DNA of 64,000 nucleotides from Bacteroidota bacterium (GTDB lineage: Bacteria; Bacteroidota; Bacteroidia; Cytophagales; Cyclobacteriaceae). Numbering within the stretch: the first letter of the stretch is position 1; the number at the start of each line of letters is the position of its first letter. The translations under genes and the position numbers were made by a program. This document shows positions 35,553 to 44,535 of the stretch, piece after piece. The notes beneath the pieces are model-generated. The model saw only the letters and a program-made list of their open reading frames with translations, searched no databases and had not been told where the DNA came from. The stretch is from the NCBI GenBank assembly GCA_016866235.1, contig VGMW01000002.1, positions 186,001 through 250,000 on the forward strand, in the 5' to 3' direction.

Positions 35553-36044
35553 ATGATTTTTTCTTTTTTGACTTCATTTTTCCTCTGGCTGCATCCGGTG
35601 CATATTTCAGTCACCGAGATTAATTACAGCGAAAAAGACAAAACCTTCCAGATCACCTCAAAAATTTTTATTGATGATCTTGAGCTTTCCATCCGTAATG
35701 ACCGGAAGCTTCCTGACCTTGATTTGCTAAGTCCGGGAGGCGGTCTGACAACCGATAAGCTTATTTCAGAATATTTGTTGAAGCGTCTGCGGATTAAATC
35801 GGATGGCAAGGCTTTACCGCTAAACTATCTGGGCCATGAAATTGAGGATGTTGCAGTGATTTGCTATGTGGAATCTGCGCAAGTTCGAAAAGCCAGGATC
35901 ATGGAAGTGATCAACGAAGTGATTCATGAGACCCATGCAGATCAATCAAACCTTGTTCATGTTACTTACCTCGGCCCTGTGAAGAGTGCGCGTTTAACCC
36001 GTGAGGAGCCGGAATTTGTATTTTCATTTAATGCTAAACCTTGA
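35553..36044 (+). CDS. DUF6702 family protein
   Basis: A 163-residue protein with a hydrophobic N-terminus (MIFSFLTSFFLWLHPVHISV) that may act as a signal peptide or anchor. The body reads HPVHISVTEINYSEKDKTFQ, KIFIDDLELSIRND and ends with a beta-rich C-terminus. The form agrees with DUF6702, a family of unknown function in Bacteroidota. tpiA begins 16 bases after the stop, so it shares a transcript with glycolytic and ribosome-modifying genes; that does not reveal its role. Confidence 0.7.
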   Translation: MIFSFLTSFFLWLHPVHISVTEINYSEKDKTFQITSKIFIDDLELSIRNDRKLPDLDLLSPGGGLTTDKLISEYLLKRLRIKSDGKALPLNYLGHEIEDVAVICYVESAQVRKARIMEVINEVIHETHADQSNLVHVTYLGPVKSARLTREEPEFVFSFNAKP

Positions 36045-36060
36045 TTACAACCTTAATTCT

Positions 36061-36822
36061 ATGAGAAAGAAAATTGTTGCCGGTAATTGGAAAATGAATA
36101 AGACAGCTGAGGAAGCTGTTGCCCTCGTCAAGGAGCTCTCTTCCATACTTGCAACTGAATTCAAAGGAGATTCAACCATTTTGGTGTGTGTCCCTTTTCC
36201 TTATTTGACCACCATGAAGGAGCTTGTTAAAGACACTTCCATTTCAGTCGGAGCGCAAAATTGCAGTCAGTTTGATTGGGGTGCTTATACGGGAGAAACA
36301 TCGGCGCCCATGCTTGCTTCAATAAAAATTGACCATGTGATCCTCGGTCATAGCGAAAGAAGACAGTACTTTGGCGAGGACGGAAAAACAATTGCTGCAA
36401 AAGTCGATGCCGCTTTAAAGTACGGAATCACGCCATTGTTCTGCTGTGGTGAACAGCTTGAGGTTCGTGAAGCCGGTAAACATTTTGATCTTGTTAGACA
36501 GCAGGTAGCTGAAGGTCTTTTCCATCTCAATGCAGAAAGTATACAGAAGGTAGTGATTGCGTATGAGCCGGTGTGGGCTATAGGAACCGGCAAGACGGCT
36601 AGTGCTGCACAAGCTCAGGAAATGCATGCACTCATCCGTCAGCAATTGGCAGGTCAGTATGGCAAAGCCGTTGCCGACGCTATAAAAATTTTGTACGGCG
36701 GCAGTGTTAAAGCCGACAATGCAGCGGAATTGTTTTCTTGTGCTGATGTCGATGGAGGTTTGGTCGGCGGTGCATCGCTCAAGGCAAGAGAATTTGCTGA
36801 GATTGTAAAAGCTGCACGCTGA
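36061..36822 (+). CDS. tpiA: Triosephosphate isomerase
   Basis: It interconverts dihydroxyacetone phosphate and glyceraldehyde 3-phosphate. The 253-residue TIM barrel starts MRKKIVAGNWKMNK (Lys11), with the catalytic His in ILGHSERRQYFGE (His97), the catalytic Glu in AYEPVWAIGTGKTA (Glu169) and the phosphate-binding LYGGSVKADN. The start is the ATG at 36061; the frame extends 20 codons upstream into the DUF6702 gene. prmA follows after 4 bases. Confidence 0.98.
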   Translation: MRKKIVAGNWKMNKTAEEAVALVKELSSILATEFKGDSTILVCVPFPYLTTMKELVKDTSISVGAQNCSQFDWGAYTGETSAPMLASIKIDHVILGHSERRQYFGEDGKTIAAKVDAALKYGITPLFCCGEQLEVREAGKHFDLVRQQVAEGLFHLNAESIQKVVIAYEPVWAIGTGKTASAAQAQEMHALIRQQLAGQYGKAVADAIKILYGGSVKADNAAELFSCADVDGGLVGGASLKAREFAEIVKAAR

Positions 36823-36826
36823 TTGC

Positions 36827-37657
36827 ATGTATTATACACGTCTTAAGGTTGAATGTGCCTCTGAATTTTCTGAAATACTTATTGCTGAATTGGGTGAATG
36901 TGGGTTTGACACATTCATGGAAAATGAGTCAGGTTTCGAAGCCTATGCAGAGCAGGAACAATATGATTCGTCTGCACTAATCTGGTTGAAAGAAAAATAC
37001 ACGGGTACCATTGAATTTACCTACTCCGTATCACGGGTTGAAAAGGAAAATTGGAACGAGCAATGGGAGAATAGTTTCGAGCCTGTTGTTGTTGAAGAGG
37101 CGTGTGTTGTGCGGGCGGAATTCCATCACTTGCCTCGAACCTATCCTTATGAGATTGTCATTACTCCAAAAATGTCTTTTGGAACCGGCCACCATGCCAC
37201 TACCTGGCTGATGTTGAAAATCCAATTGCATTTAGATCAATTCGGTAAAAAAGTTATGGATGCAGGCTGTGGTACAACGGTCTTATCGATCATGGCTGAA
37301 AAACGAGGTGCCGAACTGGTGGATGCTTTTGACATCGATGAATGGAGTGTTGAAAACGGCAATGAGAACATCGCCAACAACGGTTGTAAGAAAATTAGGC
37401 TGAGGCAAGGAACAGTTCGTTCACTTTCCTTTGATCAAAAATTTGACATCGTCCTGGCCAACATCAATAAAAATATTTTGTTGGATGAAATGGATGCCTA
37501 TGCCGCTGCACTTTCCACCAGTGGACATTTGGTGCTCAGTGGCTTTTTTGAGACCGATGCAGCTGATTTGATCGCCAAGGCAAAGCCATTTGGATTTCAG
37601 GAACTCAGTCGCGAATTGAAAGAAGGATGGTGCGCGTTGTTGCTTAAGAAAAACTGA
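36827..37657 (+). CDS. prmA: Ribosomal protein L11 methyltransferase
   Basis: It uses S-adenosylmethionine to methylate ribosomal protein L11. The 276-residue protein has an N-terminal substrate-binding domain (residues 1-90), the catalytic entry PKMSFGTGHHATTW, the SAM-binding motif I VMDAGCGTTVLSIMA and the motif IV block FDIVLANINKNILL. Motif I has Thr where most family members have Gly (GCGTG). Length is near that of E. coli PrmA (293). It ends the DUF6702-tpiA-prmA unit. Confidence 0.93.
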   Translation: MYYTRLKVECASEFSEILIAELGECGFDTFMENESGFEAYAEQEQYDSSALIWLKEKYTGTIEFTYSVSRVEKENWNEQWENSFEPVVVEEACVVRAEFHHLPRTYPYEIVITPKMSFGTGHHATTWLMLKIQLHLDQFGKKVMDAGCGTTVLSIMAEKRGAELVDAFDIDEWSVENGNENIANNGCKKIRLRQGTVRSLSFDQKFDIVLANINKNILLDEMDAYAAALSTSGHLVLSGFFETDAADLIAKAKPFGFQELSRELKEGWCALLLKKN

Positions 37658-37683
37658 ATTGAATAGATCCTGAAGTCAGGCAT

Positions 37684-38529
37684 TCATTCCTCCACAACTA
37701 CAGCAAGTTTTTTTCCGTTGGGACTGACGGCAATGCGTGAAATGTTTTTAAGCGTTGGACCATTGGTCGGCTGCCAGTTTCTGGGTTTTTTGGGATTGAA
37801 CATTAGAATATTCAGTCCATTGGAGCTCAACAGTCGTCCATCGGGAAGCCAGCAGATATCATCCTGGGTTGAAACGGAATTGGTGATGAATTCCACGCTA
37901 CCGTCTTCTTTCACTTTGTTGATTTTCCCATGCACGCCGCCGGAGCGGTCGATGAAGCTAATGGCTTGTTCACCCGGGACTTTATGCAAGGAACGACCGA
38001 TGCTGGAAGCAATCACTTTTGCAGTGCCGGTTTTCAGGTTGTAATGCTGTAATGTCTGTGGGCTTCCAAGAACGAACAAAAACAGGTTGTCCTCGTTTAG
38101 CCATGCGTGGTAACCAACGGTGAGGTTGTTGATCAGTGTTTTTGCGTATGCCCCATTCGATTCAAACAGACCGAGATCCTGTGATTTGTTTTCACGCATT
38201 ACAATGCAGGAAACTTGCTCGCCACCAGGCGTTACTGTCGGAGAATATTCACTTTCCGGTGTGTTGGTGAGTCTCGATAATTGTCCGGTCTTGTAGTCAA
38301 AAACCATAAGATCGGTTTGTCCACCCTGATCGGAGGCAAAATAGAGCAGCGGTTTATTGGGATGGAAAAACGGCTGGTTGTCATAACCCTTGTGTTTTGA
38401 AACATTAATGCCGCTGCTTATGCTGATCACGCCGCCCTTATTGACGATATCGAACAGATAGACATCAGTTGGATTTTGTGCATTGGCGCCAATACGAATC
38501 AGGACAAAAAGCAAAATCAGTTTTTTCAT
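37684..38529 (-). CDS. TolB-like PD40 propeller protein
   Basis: A secreted protein of 281 residues (signal peptide MKKLILLFVLIRIGANAQ) made of PD40/WD40-type beta-propeller repeats: NQPFFHPNKPLLYFASDQGG, YSPTVTPGGEQVSCIVMREN, WLPDGRLLSSNGLN, RIAVSPNGKKLAVVVEE. It resembles a TolB C-terminal propeller but lacks a TolB N-terminal domain. The start overlaps the 2H phosphoesterase stop by 4 bases. The protein or ligand it binds is unknown. Confidence 0.8.
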   Translation of the reverse strand: MKKLILLFVLIRIGANAQNPTDVYLFDIVNKGGVISISSGINVSKHKGYDNQPFFHPNKPLLYFASDQGGQTDLMVFDYKTGQLSRLTNTPESEYSPTVTPGGEQVSCIVMRENKSQDLGLFESNGAYAKTLINNLTVGYHAWLNEDNLFLFVLGSPQTLQHYNLKTGTAKVIASSIGRSLHKVPGEQAISFIDRSGGVHGKINKVKEDGSVEFITNSVSTQDDICWLPDGRLLSSNGLNILMFNPKKPRNWQPTNGPTLKNISRIAVSPNGKKLAVVVEE

Positions 38530-39092
38530 GGTTTGTTGATTTCCTGTAATTCAAAATTAGTGTCGTTCACCCAGCCCGCGTCAGTGCTTTTCAGTAGGGT
38601 GATCGCTTGTACTGTAAAGTTACCCTCAAATTTTTCATGCTGAAATTTCTGCCATGCCAATTCAAAGTTCTTAGGTGATAAATCTCTGAAACCAATGGTA
38701 AGGTGTGGCCTGAAGGGGAGATCCCGGTAATCAGCGTTAAATACATTCAACTGTAGCCTTATCCTTGTCACTAATTTTTTTTGAAATTCAATGAGATCCG
38801 GATCAGGGCGTACCCTGATGAATAGGACCTTGGGTTCAAACGAGCCGAAACCATCAAAGGACACTTGAAATGTTGGCAGGCTGGCGGCAATCTCCGAAAG
38901 CGTTTTTTTAAGAATTTCAGTTTTTTTTAATGTCCAGCGAAATGGCATGTGCAGCGTAATATGCGGCGGAGACCGCAGCGCTCCCTTGCTTTCATAGACA
39001 TCACGAACCTCTTTCTTTAATTGTAAGGCTTCCGAGTACCATGGTTCTGCTGGAATAATTGCTATAAAATACCGACCGTATTTTTCAGTCAT
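38526..39092 (-). CDS. 2H phosphoesterase (2'-5' RNA ligase / ThpR-like)
   Basis: A cytoplasmic 188-residue protein with the two HxT motifs that define the 2H superfamily: SPPHITLHMPF (about residue 40) and RPHLTIGFRD (about residue 130). Members hydrolyse 2',3'-cyclic phosphates or join 2'-5' RNA ends; the true substrate here is unknown. Both ends overlap neighbours by 4 bases (the cytochrome lipoprotein gene and the PD40 gene), so expression is coupled with them, an unusual pairing for an RNA enzyme. Confidence 0.85.
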   Translation of the reverse strand: MTEKYGRYFIAIIPAEPWYSEALQLKKEVRDVYESKGALRSPPHITLHMPFRWTLKKTEILKKTLSEIAASLPTFQVSFDGFGSFEPKVLFIRVRPDPDLIEFQKKLVTRIRLQLNVFNADYRDLPFRPHLTIGFRDLSPKNFELAWQKFQHEKFEGNFTVQAITLLKSTDAGWVNDTNFELQEINKP

Positions 39093-42000
39093 TTCTTTTT
39101 TCTGGTGCTCAGGTACTCCACCATATTTCTGATTTCATCTGGTGACATGATGCTTCCCATAGCCGGCATTCCTGATGGACTGTTCTTGCGCTCTTTAATT
39201 CTTGACAAGGCAATCTTTAATGGTTCAGCGTCCTGTGTCTGAAGGGTTAAAGATGAGCTGTCTTCACCCATGAGAATTCCGTTGTGCGTACTGCCATCGG
39301 TAAGCGTTACCGTCACTGAACCATATCCCGGAGCAAGCCTGGCCCCCGGGCTAACCATTGCCTCCAGGATTTGTTCCCGGCTGAGTACGTCTCCAATATT
39401 TGCCAATGGTGGTCCAACCTTGCCTCCTTCATTCCCCATGGTATGGCAGCGGATGCATTGTCCAGTCTGGTTCCAAAAGAAATAGCCCTCACCACGTTCG
39501 GCGATACCGCCAAAAAGCAATTCGTTGTTGTTGCCTTTCAGGTTTTCAACTTTTTTCCGGAGTGTTTCGCTATGCGTTGGTTTGATGGCTGAAGTAAGTT
39601 CAAGTAAAATCCCCTTGTCTGCTTTTCCTTCTGTCAGTCTGGATGCAAACGCAGCAAGCAAACTTTCCGTTTGGTTGGCTGGCAGTCCCGATAAGACCTT
39701 CAGCAATTGCTGTTGTTCGCGCACTGAACCTTTTTCTAATACTGGACTCGCAATGGCCAGTAATTTTTCATTGTCGAGCGGATGACCAGGAAGAAGTGAA
39801 ATCGCAACACTGCGCACCTCTTCGTTTTTGTCCTTGAGCGATGCAGCCAGCAAATTCTCCATTCCATCAAAACCCAAAGAATCCAGCGTAATAAGGCACG
39901 CAGCCCTGATTTTACCTGAGGCATGTTTACCAGAAAGGTTCGCCAGCGTTTGATCGAAGTTCCGCACCGATGTCCGTTCAATGGCTTTGATTACAGACAA
40001 CAAAACTTCTTCATTGGTGCCCGTCAACCAACCTGCTCCTTTTTCTCCGATGAGATTTTTGATTGGGTCTGCATCTCTATTTACAGGCCCACGGTAATAG
40101 CCATCTACACGATCCACCAAAGAAGGTTCAGCCCAGGTTCCCAAAGCGTCAAATGCTTCAGCTTTAAGGTCAGCCGTCACATTTTTTCTTTCAACGAACT
40201 GCGACAAGAGTTTCAAGGACGCATCGTTTCCGGTGCGTTGTGCCGCGCTGATTGCTCTTCGCAGTAAGGGTTCAGCCTTAAATCGCTCTTCACTCAGCAA
40301 TTGTGCAACATCCGGTAGTAGCGCTGGTACAGATAGATCGTCATGAATGGCCCGTACGGCTTCGGTAACCAAATATTCGTCCTGGTCACCAAGGAATCTT
40401 TTGAGTTCAACGCTTTTTAATCTTCTCAGAACGAGTATGGCGGCAATGCGGAGTTCCCGGTTGTCGCTGGTGCTCAGTGCCGCCACTTCTTTTTCAGCAC
40501 CAATTCTGGTCAGTGCAACAACTCCCGCAAGACGTAAATAGAGGTCTGAGCCATTGTTCTCTCTGATCATTTCAATCAGAGCGCCAACAGCACTCTTGTC
40601 ACCCATTCGCCCCAAAGCCTGCGCAGCAAAAAATTTTATTCTTGGTTCACTTCGCTTCAGCAAACCGATCAGTGTCTTGCCTGCTGCTTTAAATCGAATG
40701 TCACCCAAGACTTTTACACTTTGTGCAATAACTTCAGGATCCTGGTCCGAGAGTAAGCTCATCAAGATTTTTTGTTCTCCGTCGGGCTGCTGTCCCAGTC
40801 CCCATACCGAATGAATCCTGGCAAGCTGTGAGGTTGAACCGGCAGCAACGGCCTCTAGTGCCTTTCGGCCTTCAGGGCCTCGACTCACCAGTTCGAACTG
40901 CGCTTTTTGCCTTACGCGCATGTCGCCATGTGCAAGCAGCTCTTTCACTTCCTCCGTTTTCAAGTCTTTAAATTTTTTACTGAGCAGATCCCGGGTTGAT
41001 TTCCGCTCTTCTGCCAGATCATTGTTTTCATCTTTGACATCAATTTTCCAAACGCGGCCATAGTCTTTAGTGCCCCAACCCGTCACCCAGTCTGCTGCAT
41101 ATAAAGCGCCGTCTGGTCCAAATCGAATTCCTGTCGGTAGAAGACCACCAACTATGTCGATCTCTTCATTGAAATCGAATGAAGCTCCATTCGGTTTTAA
41201 GGTGAACGACCAGATGTGTGCTCTGGCGGGTGTGCCCGTGAACTCAACTAAAAAGAAACGGTCTCGCCATGATTTACCCAAGGCGTTCCCCGGATTGAAA
41301 ACCATTCCCGTTGGACCGTTGTGATAGTTTCTGATGGGAGGAAGAATGTGCGCGGCCTGGCCTTCCCATCTTGGCATGTAAAAACGCTCCTCCATCCATA
41401 CATTGTACCCGTTGTTTTTCGGGTCGGTGTACTTTCCGTATTGCCAGTTCGCCCTCCATCCGATATCGGCACCCTCAACTACATGCATGAGGCGTTCGCT
41501 TTCGCCCGGGTGATCGCCGTCGTTGTCGGAAGTGATCAGATTTCCATAAGCGTCAAAAACAAACTCATGTGTATTCCTAAGTCCTGAGGCGAAAACTTCG
41601 AAATCAGAACCGTCGGGATTCGCGCGAACGATAACACCTTCATTCGGATAATAGTGTTGGTTGCCTTTTTTGTCGACAATGTTTGCGCCGATGTCTCCAA
41701 TGCCCCAGTAAATTTTTCCGTCGGGACCTTCCACAACGCCCGACATTCCATGACCACTGAAGCCAATGTGTACAGCGTAGCCGTGGCTTATGGATTCTTT
41801 GGTTTCAGGTATTCCATCTCCATTTTTATCGGTAAGCCTCCAGAGATCAGGACCGATTCCTATGAACATGTCTTTTTCTCTGACCAGCAATCCCTCCGCC
41901 ACATCGGTAATTTCCTCGTTAAAATCCTGAACAATTCGGGTGGCCTGTTCAGCCAGACCATCTCCGTCCTGATCCTGAATTTTCCACACCTCATCTTTTT

Positions 42001-42445
42001 CAACGGCGAGGTCTTTCCAATCGTGTATGCTGTCGCCATTCAAATCCGGCAACCATTGATTGGCTTCACTATTTTCTGGAGCAAAGGTCTTTCTAAGAAA
42101 GGCCCTACGGTCTTCTACCGAGGTCAGTGCTATGGAGGGGATCATCCAGTGCTGAAAACCTCTGATGTCGAATTCTGAATTTTTTTGTCGCTCGGTGCTG
42201 GTGAGGTAAATGTTCCCTTGTTCGTCCACCGACATTGCGATTGGATCCGGGGCAAGGGAATCGGAAGCCCAAAGGGAAATTTTTAATCCTGGAGCCAGTT
42301 GTACAGGTGTTGCCGATTCGATTTGGGAGGCAAGTGTTTTGGCTCTCGCTGCCGAAATTTTGATTTCAAGGGGCTTTACTTCTTGTTTAACGGAGCAGGA
42401 GTAGAGAAGTGAAAGGACAGCGAGGAACCAATGGATCCTTTTCAT
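39089..42445 (-). CDS. PVC-type heme-binding lipoprotein with HEAT repeats and cytochrome c domain
   Basis: A large exported protein of 1118 residues. The N-terminus is a lipoprotein signal (lipobox LYSC, Cys at about 17). Residues about 50-480 are a propeller of the PVC-type or membrane-bound dehydrogenase kind (ADIGWRANWQYGKYTDP, GPTGMVFNPGNALGKSW, GIRFGPDGALYAADWVTGWG). Residues about 490-930 hold many HEAT-type helical repeats (for example RIKFFAAQALGRMGDKSAVG). The C-terminal cytochrome c domain has heme motif CIRCH at about 997 with a Met-rich end (GMPAMGSIM) that may supply the axial ligand. It likely oxidises a sugar or alcohol in the periplasm. It heads the three-gene overlapping unit. 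Confidence 0.88.
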   Translation of the reverse strand: MKRIHWFLAVLSLLYSCSVKQEVKPLEIKISAARAKTLASQIESATPVQLAPGLKISLWASDSLAPDPIAMSVDEQGNIYLTSTERQKNSEFDIRGFQHWMIPSIALTSVEDRRAFLRKTFAPENSEANQWLPDLNGDSIHDWKDLAVEKDEVWKIQDQDGDGLAEQATRIVQDFNEEITDVAEGLLVREKDMFIGIGPDLWRLTDKNGDGIPETKESISHGYAVHIGFSGHGMSGVVEGPDGKIYWGIGDIGANIVDKKGNQHYYPNEGVIVRANPDGSDFEVFASGLRNTHEFVFDAYGNLITSDNDGDHPGESERLMHVVEGADIGWRANWQYGKYTDPKNNGYNVWMEERFYMPRWEGQAAHILPPIRNYHNGPTGMVFNPGNALGKSWRDRFFLVEFTGTPARAHIWSFTLKPNGASFDFNEEIDIVGGLLPTGIRFGPDGALYAADWVTGWGTKDYGRVWKIDVKDENNDLAEERKSTRDLLSKKFKDLKTEEVKELLAHGDMRVRQKAQFELVSRGPEGRKALEAVAAGSTSQLARIHSVWGLGQQPDGEQKILMSLLSDQDPEVIAQSVKVLGDIRFKAAGKTLIGLLKRSEPRIKFFAAQALGRMGDKSAVGALIEMIRENNGSDLYLRLAGVVALTRIGAEKEVAALSTSDNRELRIAAILVLRRLKSVELKRFLGDQDEYLVTEAVRAIHDDLSVPALLPDVAQLLSEERFKAEPLLRRAISAAQRTGNDASLKLLSQFVERKNVTADLKAEAFDALGTWAEPSLVDRVDGYYRGPVNRDADPIKNLIGEKGAGWLTGTNEEVLLSVIKAIERTSVRNFDQTLANLSGKHASGKIRAACLITLDSLGFDGMENLLAASLKDKNEEVRSVAISLLPGHPLDNEKLLAIASPVLEKGSVREQQQLLKVLSGLPANQTESLLAAFASRLTEGKADKGILLELTSAIKPTHSETLRKKVENLKGNNNELLFGGIAERGEGYFFWNQTGQCIRCHTMGNEGGKVGPPLANIGDVLSREQILEAMVSPGARLAPGYGSVTVTLTDGSTHNGILMGEDSSSLTLQTQDAEPLKIALSRIKERKNSPSGMPAMGSIMSPDEIRNMVEYLSTRKKK

Positions 42446-42489
42446 GCGATGGGGTTTAGGGTAGGGTGAAAATACTAAACACCAACGCT

Positions 42490-42520
42490 GAAAAAAAAGA
42501 GCCCGGTAATTCGGGCTCTT
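42490..42520 (-). terminator. Intrinsic terminator after htpG
   Basis: A stem of about 9 bp (aagagcccg/cgggctctt) around 42497-42520 is followed, in the minus-strand reading, by a run of at least seven U. It lies 24 bases downstream of the htpG stop. Confidence 0.85.
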
Positions 42521-42543
42521 GTTAATGAATTTAATGGATGGTT

Positions 42544-44433
42544 TTAACCTACGAGCTCAACACTTCTTCGGATAAAGCTCGTCAGATCTGCACCTGAGAG
42601 CATGTTCTGGGAGAGCAATGCCAGGTCGTATACCTGTTTGGCGAGCTTGGTTTGATTTTCCTCTGTATCACCTTTAAGAATTTTTTGGATCAGTGCATGG
42701 TTGCCATTGATGGCTACACCATATTGGTCGGGCATAGAACCGTAGAATCCGTAGCCGCCACCGGTTTTGGCCATATCCTTCATCCTGCGCATCCACTCGC
42801 TCATGGTTATGGTTACCGGGAAATCGTCTGGTGCCAGCGACTCAACCGTCACGGTCATGTTGGTGTTGTTGATGGCTTTTTCAAAGATGGATTTGACATT
42901 TTTTTGTTCATCCTCGGAAAGCACTTGTTCCATCTTGGTGTCGGCTGGTATCAGCTTATCGATGGTTTCACTATCGACCCGCTTGATCTGGGTCTGCTCC
43001 AGTTTTTGTTCGAGGTTACCAATGAAGTGGCTATCGAGCACGCCCTCCATTAAGAGCACATCGTAGGATCTGTTTTTGGCTGCCTGAATGAAAGAGTCCT
43101 GTCGCTGTGAATCGGTGGTGTAGAGGTAAATCGTGTTTTTGTCTTTATCGGTCTGATTGGATTTCACCTTCTCCTTGTACTCCTCCAGTGTGAAATATTT
43201 GCTCTCTGTATTCTTCAGCAGCACAAAATCTTTGGCGCGTTCATGAAACTTCTCCTCACTGATCATTCCGTATTTCACGAATATGTTGATGTCGTCCCAC
43301 TTCTTTTCGAATGCTTCGCGATCTTTTTTAAACATGTCCTGAAGCTTATCGGCAACCTTCTTGGTGATGTGTTGGCTGATCTTCTTGACGTTGGCGTCGC
43401 TCTGAAGATAGCTTCTGGAAACGTTGAGTGGAATGTCTGGTGAATCAAGCACGCCATGAAGCAGCATCAAAAAATCTGGCACTACATTCTTCACTTCATC
43501 TGTGATGAATACCTGCCTTGAGTACAACTGAATTTTATTCTTGTTGAGCTCAAAATCATTTTTGACTTTCGGAAAGTAAAGAACCCCCGTCAGGTTGAAT
43601 GGATAATCCACGTTCAGGTGGATCCAGAAAAGTGGAGGTTCAGAAAATGGATAGAGCTCTTTATAAAAATTAAGGTAATCTTCATCCTTTAGGTCAGAGG
43701 GTGATTTTGTCCAAAGGGGAGAAGGATTGTTAATGATCCTGTCTGATTTTACCGTCTTATATTTTGGTTTGCCGTCTTTGTCGGTTCCATCTTCAACGCT
43801 TTCCTCCTTGGTTCCGAATTTGATTTCTACCGGCAGGAACTTGCAATATTTTTCAAGAATTCCTTTGATTCGGAATTCATCCAGAAATTCTTCAGAGTCC
43901 TTATTGATGTGAAGCACCACATCTGTACCTCTTGTTTTTTTCGTGGTAGATGTCAACTCAAATTCGGTAGAACCATCGCACGTCCAATGTGCTGCTTCAT
44001 CTCCTTCCGTCGTGTACGATTTAGAAATGACATCCACTTTTTCAGAAACCATGAAAGCGGAATAGAAACCCAGTCCGAATTTTCCGATGATGTCATTCGT
44101 GTCGGCCTTATCCTTAAACTTCTCTAAAAATTCAGCAGCTCCGGAAAATGCGATTTGGTTGATGTATTTTTTGATCTCCTCACCAGTCATGCCGATTCCC
44201 TTGTCGGAGACGGTAATGGTTTTTTTGTCTTTATCGAAGCTTACCTCTACGGTGAGGTCTCCTGGTTCGCCGTTGTATTGGCCCAGGGCAGTTAATTTTT
44301 TAAGCTTTTGGGTGGCATCTACTGCGTTGCTGACCAGCTCCCGAAGAAAAATCTCATGGTCTGAATAGAGGAACTTCTTGATAATGGGGAAGATGTTCTC
44401 GGTATGGATCGAAATACTGCCTTTTTCCTTCAT
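42544..44433 (-). CDS. htpG: Molecular chaperone HtpG (Hsp90)
   Basis: The bacterial Hsp90, an ATP-dependent dimeric chaperone of the cytoplasm. The 629-residue protein shows the N-terminal GHKL ATPase motifs (RELVSNAVDATQKL, DKGIGMTGEEI, NDIIGKFGLGFYSAFMV), the middle-domain stretch FWIHLNVDYPFNLTGVLYFP with the catalytic-loop Arg region SRQVFITDEVKN, and a C-terminal dimerisation part. Length matches E. coli HtpG (624). It is closed by the terminator at 42490-42520. No heat-shock promoter was recognised in the 100-base gap upstream. Confidence 0.98.
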   Translation of the reverse strand: MKEKGSISIHTENIFPIIKKFLYSDHEIFLRELVSNAVDATQKLKKLTALGQYNGEPGDLTVEVSFDKDKKTITVSDKGIGMTGEEIKKYINQIAFSGAAEFLEKFKDKADTNDIIGKFGLGFYSAFMVSEKVDVISKSYTTEGDEAAHWTCDGSTEFELTSTTKKTRGTDVVLHINKDSEEFLDEFRIKGILEKYCKFLPVEIKFGTKEESVEDGTDKDGKPKYKTVKSDRIINNPSPLWTKSPSDLKDEDYLNFYKELYPFSEPPLFWIHLNVDYPFNLTGVLYFPKVKNDFELNKNKIQLYSRQVFITDEVKNVVPDFLMLLHGVLDSPDIPLNVSRSYLQSDANVKKISQHITKKVADKLQDMFKKDREAFEKKWDDINIFVKYGMISEEKFHERAKDFVLLKNTESKYFTLEEYKEKVKSNQTDKDKNTIYLYTTDSQRQDSFIQAAKNRSYDVLLMEGVLDSHFIGNLEQKLEQTQIKRVDSETIDKLIPADTKMEQVLSEDEQKNVKSIFEKAINNTNMTVTVESLAPDDFPVTITMSEWMRRMKDMAKTGGGYGFYGSMPDQYGVAINGNHALIQKILKGDTEENQTKLAKQVYDLALLSQNMLSGADLTSFIRRSVELVG

Positions 44434-44486
44434 GACTTAGGTGGATTAATTGTGATCGCCCCGGGATCAAATAATGTTCCAAAGGA

Positions 44487-44530
44487 AAAATATGACAGTA
44501 TGACAGCATTAATCTGCTGTCATACCGTCA
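44487..44530 (-). terminator. Long-stem terminator after rng
   Basis: Two 16-base arms (44493-44508 and 44515-44530) pair with one mismatch around a 6-base loop (ttaatc). On the minus strand the hairpin is followed by a U-rich stretch (atattttt). It begins 6 bases after the rng stop. The stem is longer than the others in the window. Confidence 0.75.
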
Positions 44531-44535
44531 AAATT

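Noticed and set aside
36001-36060. Upstream extension of tpiA
   Set aside because: The residues before MRKKIVAGNWKMN belong to the end of the DUF6702 gene; the family opening begins at 36061.
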